Shown here: positions 43,162-51,904 of the stretch, piece after piece
How the letters are laid out: every line of letters starts with the position of its first letter
How positions within the stretch are numbered: position 1 is the stretch's first letter
From: an uncultured Pelagibacteraceae bacterium
GTDB taxonomy: Bacteria; Pseudomonadota; Alphaproteobacteria; Pelagibacterales; Pelagibacteraceae
NCBI GenBank assembly: GCA_902612325.1
Contig: CACMDB010000003.1
Coordinates: 62,001 to 126,000, forward strand
Direction: 5' to 3'
Length of the DNA stretch: 64,000 nucleotides
Made by a program: the position numbers and the translations under genes
Notes under the pieces: model-generated
Databases searched by the model: none
Seen by the model: the letters and a program-made list of their open reading frames with translations, nothing else
What the model was told of the DNA's origin: nothing

Positions 43162-43536
43162 TTAATATAAAGTTTGAACTACTTTTTTTACTCGTTCAGC
43201 TCCATTCGGAACTAAAGCTTCAACAAAAGTATGACATTTTTCAGTTTTAGCTTGGTCGTACTTGGAGCCATAATGTTTATCAACTGCTTTATTTACTCCT
43301 TCATCCCATTCTTTTTCTGGAATACCAATTTCAAGAGCATACGTTTTTAAAACTTTTACTGTTGAAATAGATTTTTCTTTCATGCCATATTCAAATTTTT
43401 CACCAGATGGTAAGAAGTAATTTGCCATATAAATTCCAATACAATCCCAGGCTTTAGATTTGTCATCTTTACTCATACCTGCATGTGCAGAAGTAAAAAT
43501 TAATAATGATAGTATTACTGCTATATATTTATTCAT
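43162..43536 (-). CDS. Exported small protein, 124 aa, first gene of the small-gene run
   Basis: Signal peptide of about 19 residues (ending SAHA), mature helical protein with two Cys (WDCIGI near 33 and EKCHTF near 101), which could form a disulfide. Lys-rich. Not recognised. It has a GAGGAGTC ribosome site next to the ATG and is preceded by an 18-base palindrome, so the run of minus-strand small genes probably begins here. Confidence 0.65.
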   Translation of the reverse strand: MNKYIAVILSLLIFTSAHAGMSKDDKSKAWDCIGIYMANYFLPSGEKFEYGMKEKSISTVKVLKTYALEIGIPEKEWDEGVNKAVDKHYGSKYDQAKTEKCHTFVEALVPNGAERVKKVVQTLY

Positions 43537-43570
43537 GACTCCTCAATGTTAATTAATAATATTCTAAAAA

Positions 43571-43588
43571 TGTAACTGTTTTGTTACA
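43571..43588. promoter_or_regulatory. Palindrome TGTAAC-N6-GTTACA ahead of small-gene run
   Basis: TGTAAC (43571-43576) and GTTACA (43583-43588) flank a six-base centre; on the minus strand an outer A-T pair extends the stem to seven and TTTTT follows. It may be an operator for the run beginning at 43536 (TGT-N12-ACA layout is known for PpsR/CrtJ-type sites, and TyrR sites share the TGTAAA-N6-TTTACA layout), or the terminator of cysK, whose stop is 17 bases upstream on that strand. The two roles are not resolved. Confidence 0.5.
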
Positions 43589-43604
43589 TGGCTGATATGC
43601 GATA

Positions 43605-44606
43605 TTATAGCCAGCTGGGTATTGGAAGGTTTTTTTCCTTTAAAAAAGATTTATTAAACATCTTTGAGTTGTATTTGTCAGACTTATCACAAAGAATAGT
43701 TACAATAGTTTTTCCTGGGCCAAGTTCTTTTCCAAGTCTAATTGCACCTGCAATATTTACACCACAACTGGTTCCTAAACTTAAACCCTCATTTTGAATT
43801 AAATCATAAAGTATTGGTAAGGACTCCTCATCACTAATTGAATAAGCACCATCAATTTTTGCCTCAGCAAAATTTTTAGTTACTCTACTTGAGCCAATTC
43901 CCTCAGTAATTGATCCTCCTTCAGCTTTTAATTCACCATTCGTAATATAATTATAAAGAGCAGAACCTGTTGGATCAGATAAATAAATTTTAACATTTTT
44001 ATTTTTTTCTTTTAAAAATTTACTTACACCACCTATAGTTCCACCTGTTCCAGAAGCACAAACAAAACCATCAACCTTTCCATCAGTTTGTTCCCAGATT
44101 TCTGGTCCTGTGGTTTCATAGTGACCTTTTGCATTGGCAGTGTTATCAAATTGATTTGCCCAAACTACACCATTGTTATTAGTACTTTTTAATTCTTCGG
44201 CAAGACGACCTGCAACTTTTACATAATTGCCATCATCTTTATATGGTTTGGGTGGTACCAATCTAAGATCTGCTCCAATATTTTTTAAAGTATCTTTTTT
44301 TTCTTGTGTTTGATTGTCATTCATCACAATAATTGTTTTATAACCTAAAGAATTTCCTAAAAGACATAAACCAATTCCAGTATTACCAGCAGTGCCTTCA
44401 ACTACAATTCCCCCCTCTGAAATTAATTTCTTTTCTTGTGCATCTTTTATTAAAGCAAGAGCAGCTCTATCTTTAACTGATCCACCTGGATTAAGATATT
44501 CCGCTTTACCGAAAATATGACATCCTGTGATTTCAGAAGCTGCTTTTAATTTAATTAAAGGAGTATTTCCAATCGATTCAAGAAAGTTATTTTTAATTTG
44601 TGTCAT
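43605..44606 (-). CDS. cysK: Cysteine synthase A
   Basis: PLP enzyme joining O-acetylserine and sulfide. 333 residues from ATG 44606, the start matching the family ([17 protein letters not shown]); a longer frame to 44732 would sit wholly in cysE. PLP lysine is in [12 protein letters not shown] near 45, then [12 protein letters not shown] near 70 and GTGGTIGG near 190. It is longer than CysK of E. coli by about 10 residues at the end. It overlaps cysE by 14 bases, so acetylserine supply and use are coupled. Confidence 0.93.
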   Translation of the reverse strand: MTQIKNNFLESIGNTPLIKLKAASEITGCHIFGKAEYLNPGGSVKDRAALALIKDAQEKKLISEGGIVVEGTAGNTGIGLCLLGNSLGYKTIIVMNDNQTQEKKDTLKNIGADLRLVPPKPYKDDGNYVKVAGRLAEELKSTNNNGVVWANQFDNTANAKGHYETTGPEIWEQTDGKVDGFVCASGTGGTIGGVSKFLKEKNKNVKIYLSDPTGSALYNYITNGELKAEGGSITEGIGSSRVTKNFAEAKIDGAYSISDEESLPILYDLIQNEGLSLGTSCGVNIAGAIRLGKELGPGKTIVTILCDKSDKYNSKMFNKSFLKEKNLPIPSWL

Positions 44607-45174
44607 TATCTTTATCTTTATCAGTAACCGCATAAGGTTGAAATCCTTTTGTGGCATCTCCAACTCTTGTGGCTGGAATTCCAACCATGATGGATTTCTC
44701 AGAAACATTTTTTGTAACCACTGCATTAGCACCTATTAAAGAATTTTTTCCAATTACAACTGGTCCTAAAATTTGAGCACCAGATCCAACAACTACATTG
44801 TCTTCTAATGTTGGATGTCTTTTAACATTTCTTTGATCATTTGCATTAATACTTGGAGCAATCCCACCAAGTGTAACGTTGTGATAGATCGTGACGTTAT
44901 CTCCTATCTCGGAGGTTTCACCAATTACAACCCCCATGCCATGATCGATAAATAAATTTTTTCCTATTTTTGCTTTTGGATGAATCTCTATACCAGTTAA
45001 GAATCTTGAAAATTGAGAAACGATTCTTGCAACTAAATCAAATTTTGCGATTGCAAAAAAGTTTGCAATTTTATGAAAAAAAATAGCCTTTACTCCTGGG
45101 TAGGTAAGAATCAAACTCACCTTTGATTTTGCCGCAGGGTCTCTGTCTATTATAGATTGTAAAAAATCATTCAT
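44593..45174 (-). CDS. cysE: Serine O-acetyltransferase
   Basis: Makes O-acetylserine for cysteine synthesis. 193 residues of the short type that lacks part of the N-terminal helical domain. The hexapeptide-repeat left-handed helix is visible from about residue 60: [18 protein letters not shown] near 73, then YHNVTLGG. The usual C-terminal Ile that docks into CysK is not present (ends KDKDNDTN), so a tight cysteine synthase complex may be absent. First gene of cysEK. Confidence 0.92.
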   Translation of the reverse strand: MNDFLQSIIDRDPAAKSKVSLILTYPGVKAIFFHKIANFFAIAKFDLVARIVSQFSRFLTGIEIHPKAKIGKNLFIDHGMGVVIGETSEIGDNVTIYHNVTLGGIAPSINANDQRNVKRHPTLEDNVVVGSGAQILGPVVIGKNSLIGANAVVTKNVSEKSIMVGIPATRVGDATKGFQPYAVTDKDKDNDTN

Positions 45175-45246
45175 TATTATTTGCCAACTTGATTTAAAAA
45201 ATTAATGCTTATATAGTTATTTTGTTAAGTATTTAAAGGAGAAATT

Positions 45247-45657
45247 ATGTACAAAAACACAAACTGCTTTCATTTAGCAATACCATGCGGTGATTTAGAG
45301 ACGGCAAAAAAATTTTACAGCGAAACATTAGGCTGCAGACTAGATAATTCTGCTCAAGAGTGGGCTGATGTTGATTTTTGGGGAAATGAATTAACACTTC
45401 ATGCAAGTGAACATAAATTAGATAATGAAAGACACGATGTCGATATGGGTAATGTTTCAGTGCCTCACTTTGGTGTTCATTTATCTAGAAAAGATTTCGA
45501 TACGTTAAAACAAAGATTAAAAGATAAAGGTGCAAAGTACTATGATGAGCCTTACTTAAGATTTAAAGGCACAAAGTATGAGCAAGAAACATTCTTTGTT
45601 AAAGACCCCAACGAAAATATTTTAGAAATTAAAACATTAACAGCAAATTCTGAATAA
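45247..45657 (+). CDS. VOC/glyoxalase-like protein
   Basis: 136 residues, one vicinal oxygen chelate domain with two beta-alpha-beta-beta-beta modules. Candidate metal ligands are FHLAIPCGDLETA at the N-terminus (His), HFGVHLSRKDF near 77 (His), and DPNENILEIK near 121 (Glu). An AAAGGAGAAATT ribosome site precedes the start. Substrate unknown; some close families are labelled as extradiol dioxygenase-like or glyoxalase. Confidence 0.85.
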   Translation: MYKNTNCFHLAIPCGDLETAKKFYSETLGCRLDNSAQEWADVDFWGNELTLHASEHKLDNERHDVDMGNVSVPHFGVHLSRKDFDTLKQRLKDKGAKYYDEPYLRFKGTKYEQETFFVKDPNENILEIKTLTANSE

Positions 45658-45688
45658 TTTTTATTAAATTATTTTCAGGCCTGTTTTA

Positions 45689-46150
45689 ATGAGCAATAGA
45701 AGAAATCTATTAAAAATTATTGGTGTATCCTGTTTATCATGGATTTTATATCCATATAAATTTGTACTTTCAGAAACCAAAAAAATAATCAATCAGAACC
45801 TTACAAGTAAACAAAAAGAAATTATGTTTAACGAAGGGACTGAAAGACCATTTACTAGTGAATTACTGCAAGAGAAAAGAAAAGGCTTTTATCATTGTGC
45901 AAATTGTGGAAACAAATTATTTTCCTCAGAGGCTAAATTCGATAGTGGCACTGGTTGGCCGTCATTTAGTGAAGCTTTACCAGGGGCTTTTAAAACAAAA
46001 GTAGATTATTCATTTGGCATGAAAAGGATCGAATATCATTGTGCTAAGTGTGGTGTCCATCATGGACACGTTTTTGATGATGGTCCAAGCTCAACTGGTA
46101 AAAGATTTTGTAATAATGGGCTATGTTTATTGTTTATCCCTGAAACTTGA
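45689..46150 (+). CDS. msrB: Exported peptide-methionine (R)-S-oxide reductase
   Basis: 153 residues. The N-terminus reads SNRRNLLKIIGVSCLSW, a Tat-type signal (RRxLK), which predicts folded export. The MsrB domain has zinc pairs CANCGNKLF near 70 and CAKCGVHHGHVFDDGP near 116, with DSGTGWPSF near 88. The catalytic Cys lies in KRFCNNGL near 141, replacing the common RYCINS. It repairs oxidised methionine in exported proteins. GHVFDDGP and GTGWPSF are family marks. Confidence 0.93.
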   Translation: MSNRRNLLKIIGVSCLSWILYPYKFVLSETKKIINQNLTSKQKEIMFNEGTERPFTSELLQEKRKGFYHCANCGNKLFSSEAKFDSGTGWPSFSEALPGAFKTKVDYSFGMKRIEYHCAKCGVHHGHVFDDGPSSTGKRFCNNGLCLLFIPET

Positions 46151-46209
46151 TAATTATTTTTATTTTCTAAAGATTTAAAGTAAGTTCAAAAAATTCAAAT
46201 ATATAATTT

Positions 46210-46833
46210 ATGGAATTTGCTTTATTGGGTTTTTTCACAGGATTAAGTTTAATATTAGCAATTGGTGCTCAAAATATTTTTGTCATAGAACAAGGTTTAA
46301 GAAAACAACATGTTTTTTTAGTTTGTTTAATTTGCTCTATTTCTGATTTTATTCTTATATTTTTAGGCATTTTTCTTTTTCATTATTTTACGCAATATTT
46401 TAGCCCAGTAATTGAATTGATGCTTAATATTCTATTAATAATATTTCTTGTTCATTTTATTTATTCAAAAATTAAGTCATTTAACACTCAGGTATATCTT
46501 GATCAAAATTCAAATTTTAATGAAAAAAAAAACGTAGTACTAAAAACACTAGGTTTTACCTTTTTAAATCCACACGTTTATTCAGACACTGTGTTTTTCC
46601 TGGGCAATTTCTCTAAAAGCTTTTTTCTTGTAGAGAAATATTTTTTTGGTATTGGCGCGACTATAGCTTCTTTTTTATTTTTTTTCTCAATAGGGTATTT
46701 ATCTCAATATTTTGCTAGATATTTAAATGATAAAAAAATATGGAAATTTATAAATATTTTCATTATTTTGTTCATGTTTTTAATAACACTTTATATTCTA
46801 AGAGATGTATTTGAATTTTATAAAAATATTTAA
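46210..46833 (+). CDS. LysE-family amino acid exporter
   Basis: 207 residues, six hydrophobic segments. It begins FALLGFFTGLSLILAIGAQNIFVIEQGLRK (read as GLSLILAIGAQN and FVIEQGLRK), the usual LysE/ArgO opening, and has FLNPHVYSDTVFFLG near 116. It exports a basic or related amino acid. The autotransporter gene begins on its last base. Confidence 0.9.
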   Translation: MEFALLGFFTGLSLILAIGAQNIFVIEQGLRKQHVFLVCLICSISDFILIFLGIFLFHYFTQYFSPVIELMLNILLIIFLVHFIYSKIKSFNTQVYLDQNSNFNEKKNVVLKTLGFTFLNPHVYSDTVFFLGNFSKSFFLVEKYFFGIGATIASFLFFFSIGYLSQYFARYLNDKKIWKFINIFIILFMFLITLYILRDVFEFYKNI

Positions 46834-48617
46834 TGTTTGCTAAATTTAATAAAAAATCATTTTTAAAATTAAGATTATTTTCTTCAATATCTTTAATTAT
46901 TCTATTATTTTTTATTTTTTTATTTAATCCTGCATATGCTGATAGTAATACTATTCAAGACGGAGGTACTACCACCGATCAACAAAATCTTGATGGAAAT
47001 GGAGAAATTTTAACTGTAAAAAGCAATTCAACATTAGCTACGGGTGCAACTACTCCAGCGGCAAATGTCACTGGAGATAGTGTTTCAGTAACTGTCGAGT
47101 CTGGTTCAACTATAAGCGCTAATACTCAAACTGTTTTTGGAGATACGACATCTGATTTGTCAGTAACTAATTCAGGAACAATTACAGCAAGTGGTACAAC
47201 TGCGATCGATGCAAAGGCAACAACTGATGCAACAATTACAAATAACTCTGGAGGTACAATTTCGTCAAATAGAAATACTATTAGAATAAGCAAAACGGGT
47301 GGCACAAATACTACTGGTATGACAATTATTAACTCAGGGAAAATTACAGCCACAAACGGATCTGCCATTTTTGGAACCGCTGCTGGTAATACAGCAACAA
47401 TTACCAATAAAGCTGGAGGGGAAATGACTAACTCTGATAGTGATAATGCCACTATAAGAGTCGGGGTTAACTCAAATGTTACCAATAGTGGATCAATAAA
47501 GAATGATGTTGGCTACGACTCAATAAAGTTATATGGGAATAATTCAACAATCACCCTGAAAGATGGAGGTATTGTAGTTGGTAAAATCGCTCATGGAGCT
47601 GGCATAACTGGAAGTACTTTAAAAATGAACCATGGTGTTGGTCAAGCTTATTACTATGACATTGACGGAGACTTTTCTTTTGAAGATTTAGATGGAAACC
47701 AAGTAGTTAAAGGCTCTGCAGGATCAGTCGGTCAAGGAGGAAGTGAAACAATTGATGAAATGTTAAGTTATAAATCAATTAATCTTAGAAATTTCCTTAA
47801 TAGATACGAAAACTCAAATTTATTTAATCATAAAGGAGGTTGGGGAGAATTATACTCATCTCTTCTTAATAGGAGTGAAGATTCTAACAGTTTAGCGATG
47901 GAATATAATTTAATCAATTTAGGAGCAAATTTAATTTATCCATTAGAAAATTCTAATTTTATTATGATGTTTGAGGGTGGAATACAAGATTTTGCAAAAG
48001 ACTATAGGATTACATATCAAAATATCTCTGGAGGTATCCATATTCCTGATAATGATAAATTTTTTAATTTAGACACTTTTATTACTGGTGGAGTTACTTT
48101 AAAAGACGGAAAAAGAAAAGTTTTAACTAACACAGTGTCATCAGGAACAGTAGACTCTGATAGTAATTTTCAAACTTATGATATCCAATTAGGAGCAAAA
48201 AAAAATAATCTAAATATCATTCCAGATATCGGATTTACATCAAGTATGTCAATAACACCAACATATGATGAGAGTAAATTTTATTCTTGGCGAAATAGAG
48301 TAGTTGGAAACTTGTCAATTTATCTTTCTGATGATTATTTAATTAGAGATGACAAAGAGGAAAAATTAAATTTAAATTGGGCTTTAGATCTTAGAAGTGC
48401 AATTGGAGATGATGAACAGACATATTCAGTTAATGGTACAACTGCAATATATAAACCAGATAATGATTTAAAAAGAGAAATATCATTGTCAGCTAGTATG
48501 AATTATGAAAAATATATTTACGAAAATAGTAAAATAGGTGTCTCCTATTATGGCTTACTCTCTAGCCAAAATACATTGAGTTTAGGTGGTAACGCTTTTT
48601 ATAAAATGAATTTCTAG
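46833..48617 (+). CDS. Small autotransporter-like outer-membrane protein
   Basis: 594 residues with a long signal sequence (about 1-36, ending NPAYA). The passenger (about 37-300) is rich in Thr, Ser, Asn, Gly and repeats of the NSGTI/NSGKI type, which suggests a beta-helix. The rest (about 310-594) alternates polar and hydrophobic residues like a beta-barrel and ends in MNF, with the terminal Phe expected for outer-membrane assembly. Likely a surface protein; adhesion is a guess. The passenger has higher GC and simpler composition than neighbouring genes. Confidence 0.75.
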   Translation: MFAKFNKKSFLKLRLFSSISLIILLFFIFLFNPAYADSNTIQDGGTTTDQQNLDGNGEILTVKSNSTLATGATTPAANVTGDSVSVTVESGSTISANTQTVFGDTTSDLSVTNSGTITASGTTAIDAKATTDATITNNSGGTISSNRNTIRISKTGGTNTTGMTIINSGKITATNGSAIFGTAAGNTATITNKAGGEMTNSDSDNATIRVGVNSNVTNSGSIKNDVGYDSIKLYGNNSTITLKDGGIVVGKIAHGAGITGSTLKMNHGVGQAYYYDIDGDFSFEDLDGNQVVKGSAGSVGQGGSETIDEMLSYKSINLRNFLNRYENSNLFNHKGGWGELYSSLLNRSEDSNSLAMEYNLINLGANLIYPLENSNFIMMFEGGIQDFAKDYRITYQNISGGIHIPDNDKFFNLDTFITGGVTLKDGKRKVLTNTVSSGTVDSDSNFQTYDIQLGAKKNNLNIIPDIGFTSSMSITPTYDESKFYSWRNRVVGNLSIYLSDDYLIRDDKEEKLNLNWALDLRSAIGDDEQTYSVNGTTAIYKPDNDLKREISLSASMNYEKYIYENSKIGVSYYGLLSSQNTLSLGGNAFYKMNF

Positions 48618-48623
48618 TTGTCT

Positions 48624-49910
48624 TTAATTCGAATAGCCGTATTTTTTGAGCCTTACATCTCCAGTTCTAGCATGAGCTTCCATTCCTTCATATCTAGATA
48701 TTCTTGCGGCAGCAGCACCAACTAGTTCAGTGGATTCTTTTGTCATTCTTTGAAAACTTAAAGTTTTAATAAATTTACCAACAAATAAACCTCCAGTGTA
48801 TCTACCAGCTCCTTTAGTTGGTAAAATATGATTTGTGCCTGAACATTTATCTCCATAGGCAACTGTAGTTTCTTCACCGACAAATAACGATCCATAATTT
48901 GTTAATCGTTCGTGAAACCATTTTAGATTTTCTGTTTGAACTTCTAAATGTTCTGGAGCGTATTCATCACTAATTTTTACAATTTCTTCATCGGTATCAC
49001 AAAGAATTACCTCACCATAATCTCTCCAAGCCGCCTCTGCACTAGTTCTTGGAACCTCTGGTAACTCTGCAATTAATTCAGGAACTCTCTTCATAACTTT
49101 TTCAGCTAATTCTTTACTAGTTGTATATAGCCAACACGGAGAATTATAACCATGTTCCGCTTGGCCTACTAAATCAACTGCGACTATTTCAGGATCTGCT
49201 TTTGCATCGGCAATTATTCCAATTTCGGTAGGACCCGCAAATAAATCTATTCCCACTTTGCCATATAAAATTCTTTTTGCTTCAGCAACAAACTGATTTC
49301 CTGGACCAACAATTATGTCTGCCGGAGGATTTTTAAATAATCCATTAGTCATTGCAGCAATCGCAGGTACACCGCCTAAATTTAAAATTACATCTGCCCC
49401 ACAAAGATCAGCAGTATAGACAATAGTAGGGTGGGCACCGACACCTTCTTTTGGTGGACTACACGCAATAATATTTTTAACACCTGCAACTTTGGCTGTA
49501 GTAACACTCATTACAGCAGAAGCGATATGAGCATATCTTCCTCCAGGTATGTAACAACCCGCTGTATTAACTGGGACTAATTTTTGACCTGCGTACAAAC
49601 CATCAGATAATTCAACTTCAAAATCTTGCCCGTAATTTTTAAGTTGAGCTTCAGCAAATTTTCTTACTCGATCAAAGGAAAACTGAATATCATCTTTAGT
49701 TTTTTGATCTAAAGTTTTTTTAATTTCTTCAATTCTCTCTTTTGAAACAATGATTTCACCATCGTATTTGTCGAACTTTTTTGTTAAATCAATACAACCT
49801 TGTTCTTTTGTACTTTCAATATCTTTTAATAAATCTTGAACTATTCCTGTTGTCTTATTGTCATCTGTTGATGATGTTTTTGGAGATTTTTTTAAATAAG
49901 TGATTGCCAT
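48624..49910 (-). CDS. HpsN-type sulfopropanediol dehydrogenase (HisD family)
   Basis: 428 residues of the histidinol-dehydrogenase superfamily: CYIPGGRYAHIASAVMSVT near residue 118, VGPGNQFVAEAKR near 197, GQAEHGYNSPCWLY near 250 (metal Gln/His), YAPEHLEVQ near 317, SGTNHILPTKGAGRYTGGLF near 359. The last motif (ARYTGG.FVGKF) is, as I recall, a mark of HpsN, which oxidises 2,3-dihydroxypropane-1-sulfonate to sulfolactate, rather than of biosynthetic HisD. It is last in a minus-strand run with tauABC, a sulfolactate-dehydrogenase-like gene and pta, which favours the sulfonate role. HisD activity is the alternative. Confidence 0.78.
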   Translation of the reverse strand: MAITYLKKSPKTSSTDDNKTTGIVQDLLKDIESTKEQGCIDLTKKFDKYDGEIIVSKERIEEIKKTLDQKTKDDIQFSFDRVRKFAEAQLKNYGQDFEVELSDGLYAGQKLVPVNTAGCYIPGGRYAHIASAVMSVTTAKVAGVKNIIACSPPKEGVGAHPTIVYTADLCGADVILNLGGVPAIAAMTNGLFKNPPADIIVGPGNQFVAEAKRILYGKVGIDLFAGPTEIGIIADAKADPEIVAVDLVGQAEHGYNSPCWLYTTSKELAEKVMKRVPELIAELPEVPRTSAEAAWRDYGEVILCDTDEEIVKISDEYAPEHLEVQTENLKWFHERLTNYGSLFVGEETTVAYGDKCSGTNHILPTKGAGRYTGGLFVGKFIKTLSFQRMTKESTELVGAAAARISRYEGMEAHARTGDVRLKKYGYSN

Positions 49911-49971
49911 ATTATTTGTTTATTATTGTTGAATTATTTAAGACAATTTTAATTTTATTGCAATCAAACAA

Positions 49972-50883
49972 TTAATCTAAAGCAACAACGGCTGCCGCAA
50001 TGGATGCTAATCTTGCTGGAGCTTCATCCGAACGACTGGTTATTACTACTGGAACTTTACCTCCAACAACTACACCTGCTGCGCACGCCCCACAAAAATA
50101 TATAAGCATTTTTACTAACCCATTCCCGGTCTCAACACTTGGGACCAGTAATACATCAGCCATACCGGCTACACTATTTTGTATTCCTTTGATAGCTGCA
50201 GATTTTTTTGAAATACTATTATCAAATGCTAGTGGACCAAAAACATCAGCATTCAAATTTTCTTTTTTAGCTAAGTTAGTTAATTCCTCAGCTTCTTTAG
50301 AACTTGGAACACTATCTAACACTTCCTCCGTAGCTGATAATATTGCTACCTTAGGTTTTTCAATACCAATTCTATTGGAAAAATTAATTACATTTTTAAG
50401 AATATGTAGTTTTGTTTTTACATTAGGTAAAACGTTTAATGCTCCATCCGTTATTATTAAAGGTTTATCCTCTTTTCCTAAAGTCATATGCCAAATATGG
50501 CTTAATCTCGTTTTTCCAAGTAAATTGTATTCTCTTTTCAAAACTTCTTTCATTAGAACGTCAGTATGAATATGGCCTTTCACAATAATTTTGATCTTTT
50601 GTTCACTTGCCAGTTTTGCAGCAATTGTTGCTGTATTATTTTCAACAGGTTCATGAATTATCTCATAATTTGAGATATCCCATTTAAGATCCTGGGCGCA
50701 TTTATTAATTTCTTTTTCATCACCAATAAAAATTGGTTCAATTAGATTTTCTTTAACAGCATCTTGCACTGACTGCATAGGAAGAGGTTTTCCAGCATTA
50801 ACAATCCCCGCTTTAACACCTTTCTTTTTATGAGCAACATTAAGTAAGTTATCAGGACAAATAATTTCTTTATTGGAAAGCAT
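49972..50883 (-). CDS. Phosphate acetyltransferase family protein
   Basis: 303 residues of the PTA/PTB family; normal length for the stand-alone domain. Family marks: VKGHIHTDVLMKEVL near 101, LSHIWHMTLG near 127, and VPSVETGNGLVKMLIYFCGA near 246. Sulfonate degraders need it to convert the acetyl phosphate formed by sulfoacetaldehyde acetyltransferase into acetyl-CoA, and this gene lies among sulfonate genes. No xsc gene is seen in the window. It starts one base after the dehydrogenase stop upstream. Confidence 0.85.
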   Translation of the reverse strand: MLSNKEIICPDNLLNVAHKKKGVKAGIVNAGKPLPMQSVQDAVKENLIEPIFIGDEKEINKCAQDLKWDISNYEIIHEPVENNTATIAAKLASEQKIKIIVKGHIHTDVLMKEVLKREYNLLGKTRLSHIWHMTLGKEDKPLIITDGALNVLPNVKTKLHILKNVINFSNRIGIEKPKVAILSATEEVLDSVPSSKEAEELTNLAKKENLNADVFGPLAFDNSISKKSAAIKGIQNSVAGMADVLLVPSVETGNGLVKMLIYFCGACAAGVVVGGKVPVVITSRSDEAPARLASIAAAVVALD

Positions 50884-50884
50884 A

Positions 50885-51904
50885 TTAATTTTTTAAATCT
50901 ACTAAATCTTTTTGAATAATTTTTGACAATTTAATTTCTTTTTTTAAGTTCATTCTAAACCTTTTATCTTTATTTTGACCAGGATACATTATTTCTTTTA
51001 TTCCTTTTATCTTTGGCAATTTTTTAATTGTTTTAATATTATTCTTAATTCTTGAAGTATAGTTATTCACAAATAAGTTTGTTTTAAATGTGATAAATAA
51101 ATGTCCAATATTTTGTGGACCTGAAAAATCATCAAAAGGATCCTTAACTTTACCTGCATGATTTCCACCAGTTAAAACACCACTTAAAATATCTACCATC
51201 CATGCTAAGCCTGATCCTCTAAAACCTGCTATCGGTAATTGAACTCCGTAAAGAGCTTTTTTTGCATCTGTCGTTGGTTTGCCAAATTTATCTAATGCAA
51301 CACCTTTTGGAATTTTTTGATTATTTCTAGCTGCAAATCTAATTTTTCCTCTATTAATTTTTGCAATAGCTGTATCTAATATAAAAGGTACCCTTGCTCC
51401 GGTTGGAGAACCAAAACATATAGGATTTGTTCCAAACAAACTTTTTTTTGCACCATAAGGAGCGATTGCAGGAGGAGCATTAGTATAAATCATAGTGATT
51501 AAATTTTTTTTAACTGCCTGTTCAGCGTAGTAACCAGATAATCCATAGTGACCACTATTTTTAACTGCTACTAAACCGATACCTGTTTTTTTTGCACATT
51601 CGATTGCTTTTCTAATAGCGAGATCTGCTGCAACGAAGCCAATACTATTATCAGCATCAATATGAGCAATAGATTGAGATATCTTTTTAACTTTTATTTT
51701 AGGTTTTGGATTAATGACTTTTTTAGATATTCTTTCACAATACATTCTTAATCTAGAAAGACCATGACCATAAGCCCCAACTAACTCGGCATTAATCAAA
51801 GCATTTGCTGAAATAACAGCATGAGGATTGCTTAATCCGTGATTTTTAAAAATTTTAATGACTTCTTTTTTAAGATTTTCTGTTTTCAAATTAGCCTTTT
51901 CCAC
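50885..51904 (-). CDS. Malate/sulfolactate dehydrogenase (Ldh2/ComC family)
   Basis: 339 residues of the Ldh2 NAD-dependent 2-hydroxyacid dehydrogenase family: NAELVGAYGHGLSRL near 31 (active-site His region), KNSGHYGLSGYYAE near 108, and GTNPICFGSPTGARVPF near 154. ComC and SlcC-associated enzymes of this family act on sulfolactate. With HpsN next to it, conversion of sulfolactate to sulfopyruvate is the likely step, though malate or lactate cannot be excluded. Its start overlaps tauC by 14 bases. Confidence 0.82.
   Translation of the reverse strand: MEKANLKTENLKKEVIKIFKNHGLSNPHAVISANALINAELVGAYGHGLSRLRMYCERISKKVINPKPKIKVKKISQSIAHIDADNSIGFVAADLAIRKAIECAKKTGIGLVAVKNSGHYGLSGYYAEQAVKKNLITMIYTNAPPAIAPYGAKKSLFGTNPICFGSPTGARVPFILDTAIAKINRGKIRFAARNNQKIPKGVALDKFGKPTTDAKKALYGVQLPIAGFRGSGLAWMVDILSGVLTGGNHAGKVKDPFDDFSGPQNIGHLFITFKTNLFVNNYTSRIKNNIKTIKKLPKIKGIKEIMYPGQNKDKRFRMNLKKEIKLSKIIQKDLVDLKN

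Noticed and set aside
43605-44732. Extended cysK reading frame of 375 residues
   Set aside because: The first 42 residues lie wholly inside cysE and do not resemble any CysK; the ATG at 44606 gives the normal family start.
47126-47485. Open minus-strand frame of 119 codons inside the autotransporter gene
   Set aside because: It is a shadow of the repetitive Thr/Ser/Asn/Gly-rich passenger; its protein is only Val/Pro/Ile-rich without a start signal.
48624-49910. Simple annotation as biosynthetic hisD
   Set aside because: The neighbours are sulfonate genes and the C-terminal motif fits HpsN better. HisD activity is kept as the alternative, not as the main call.
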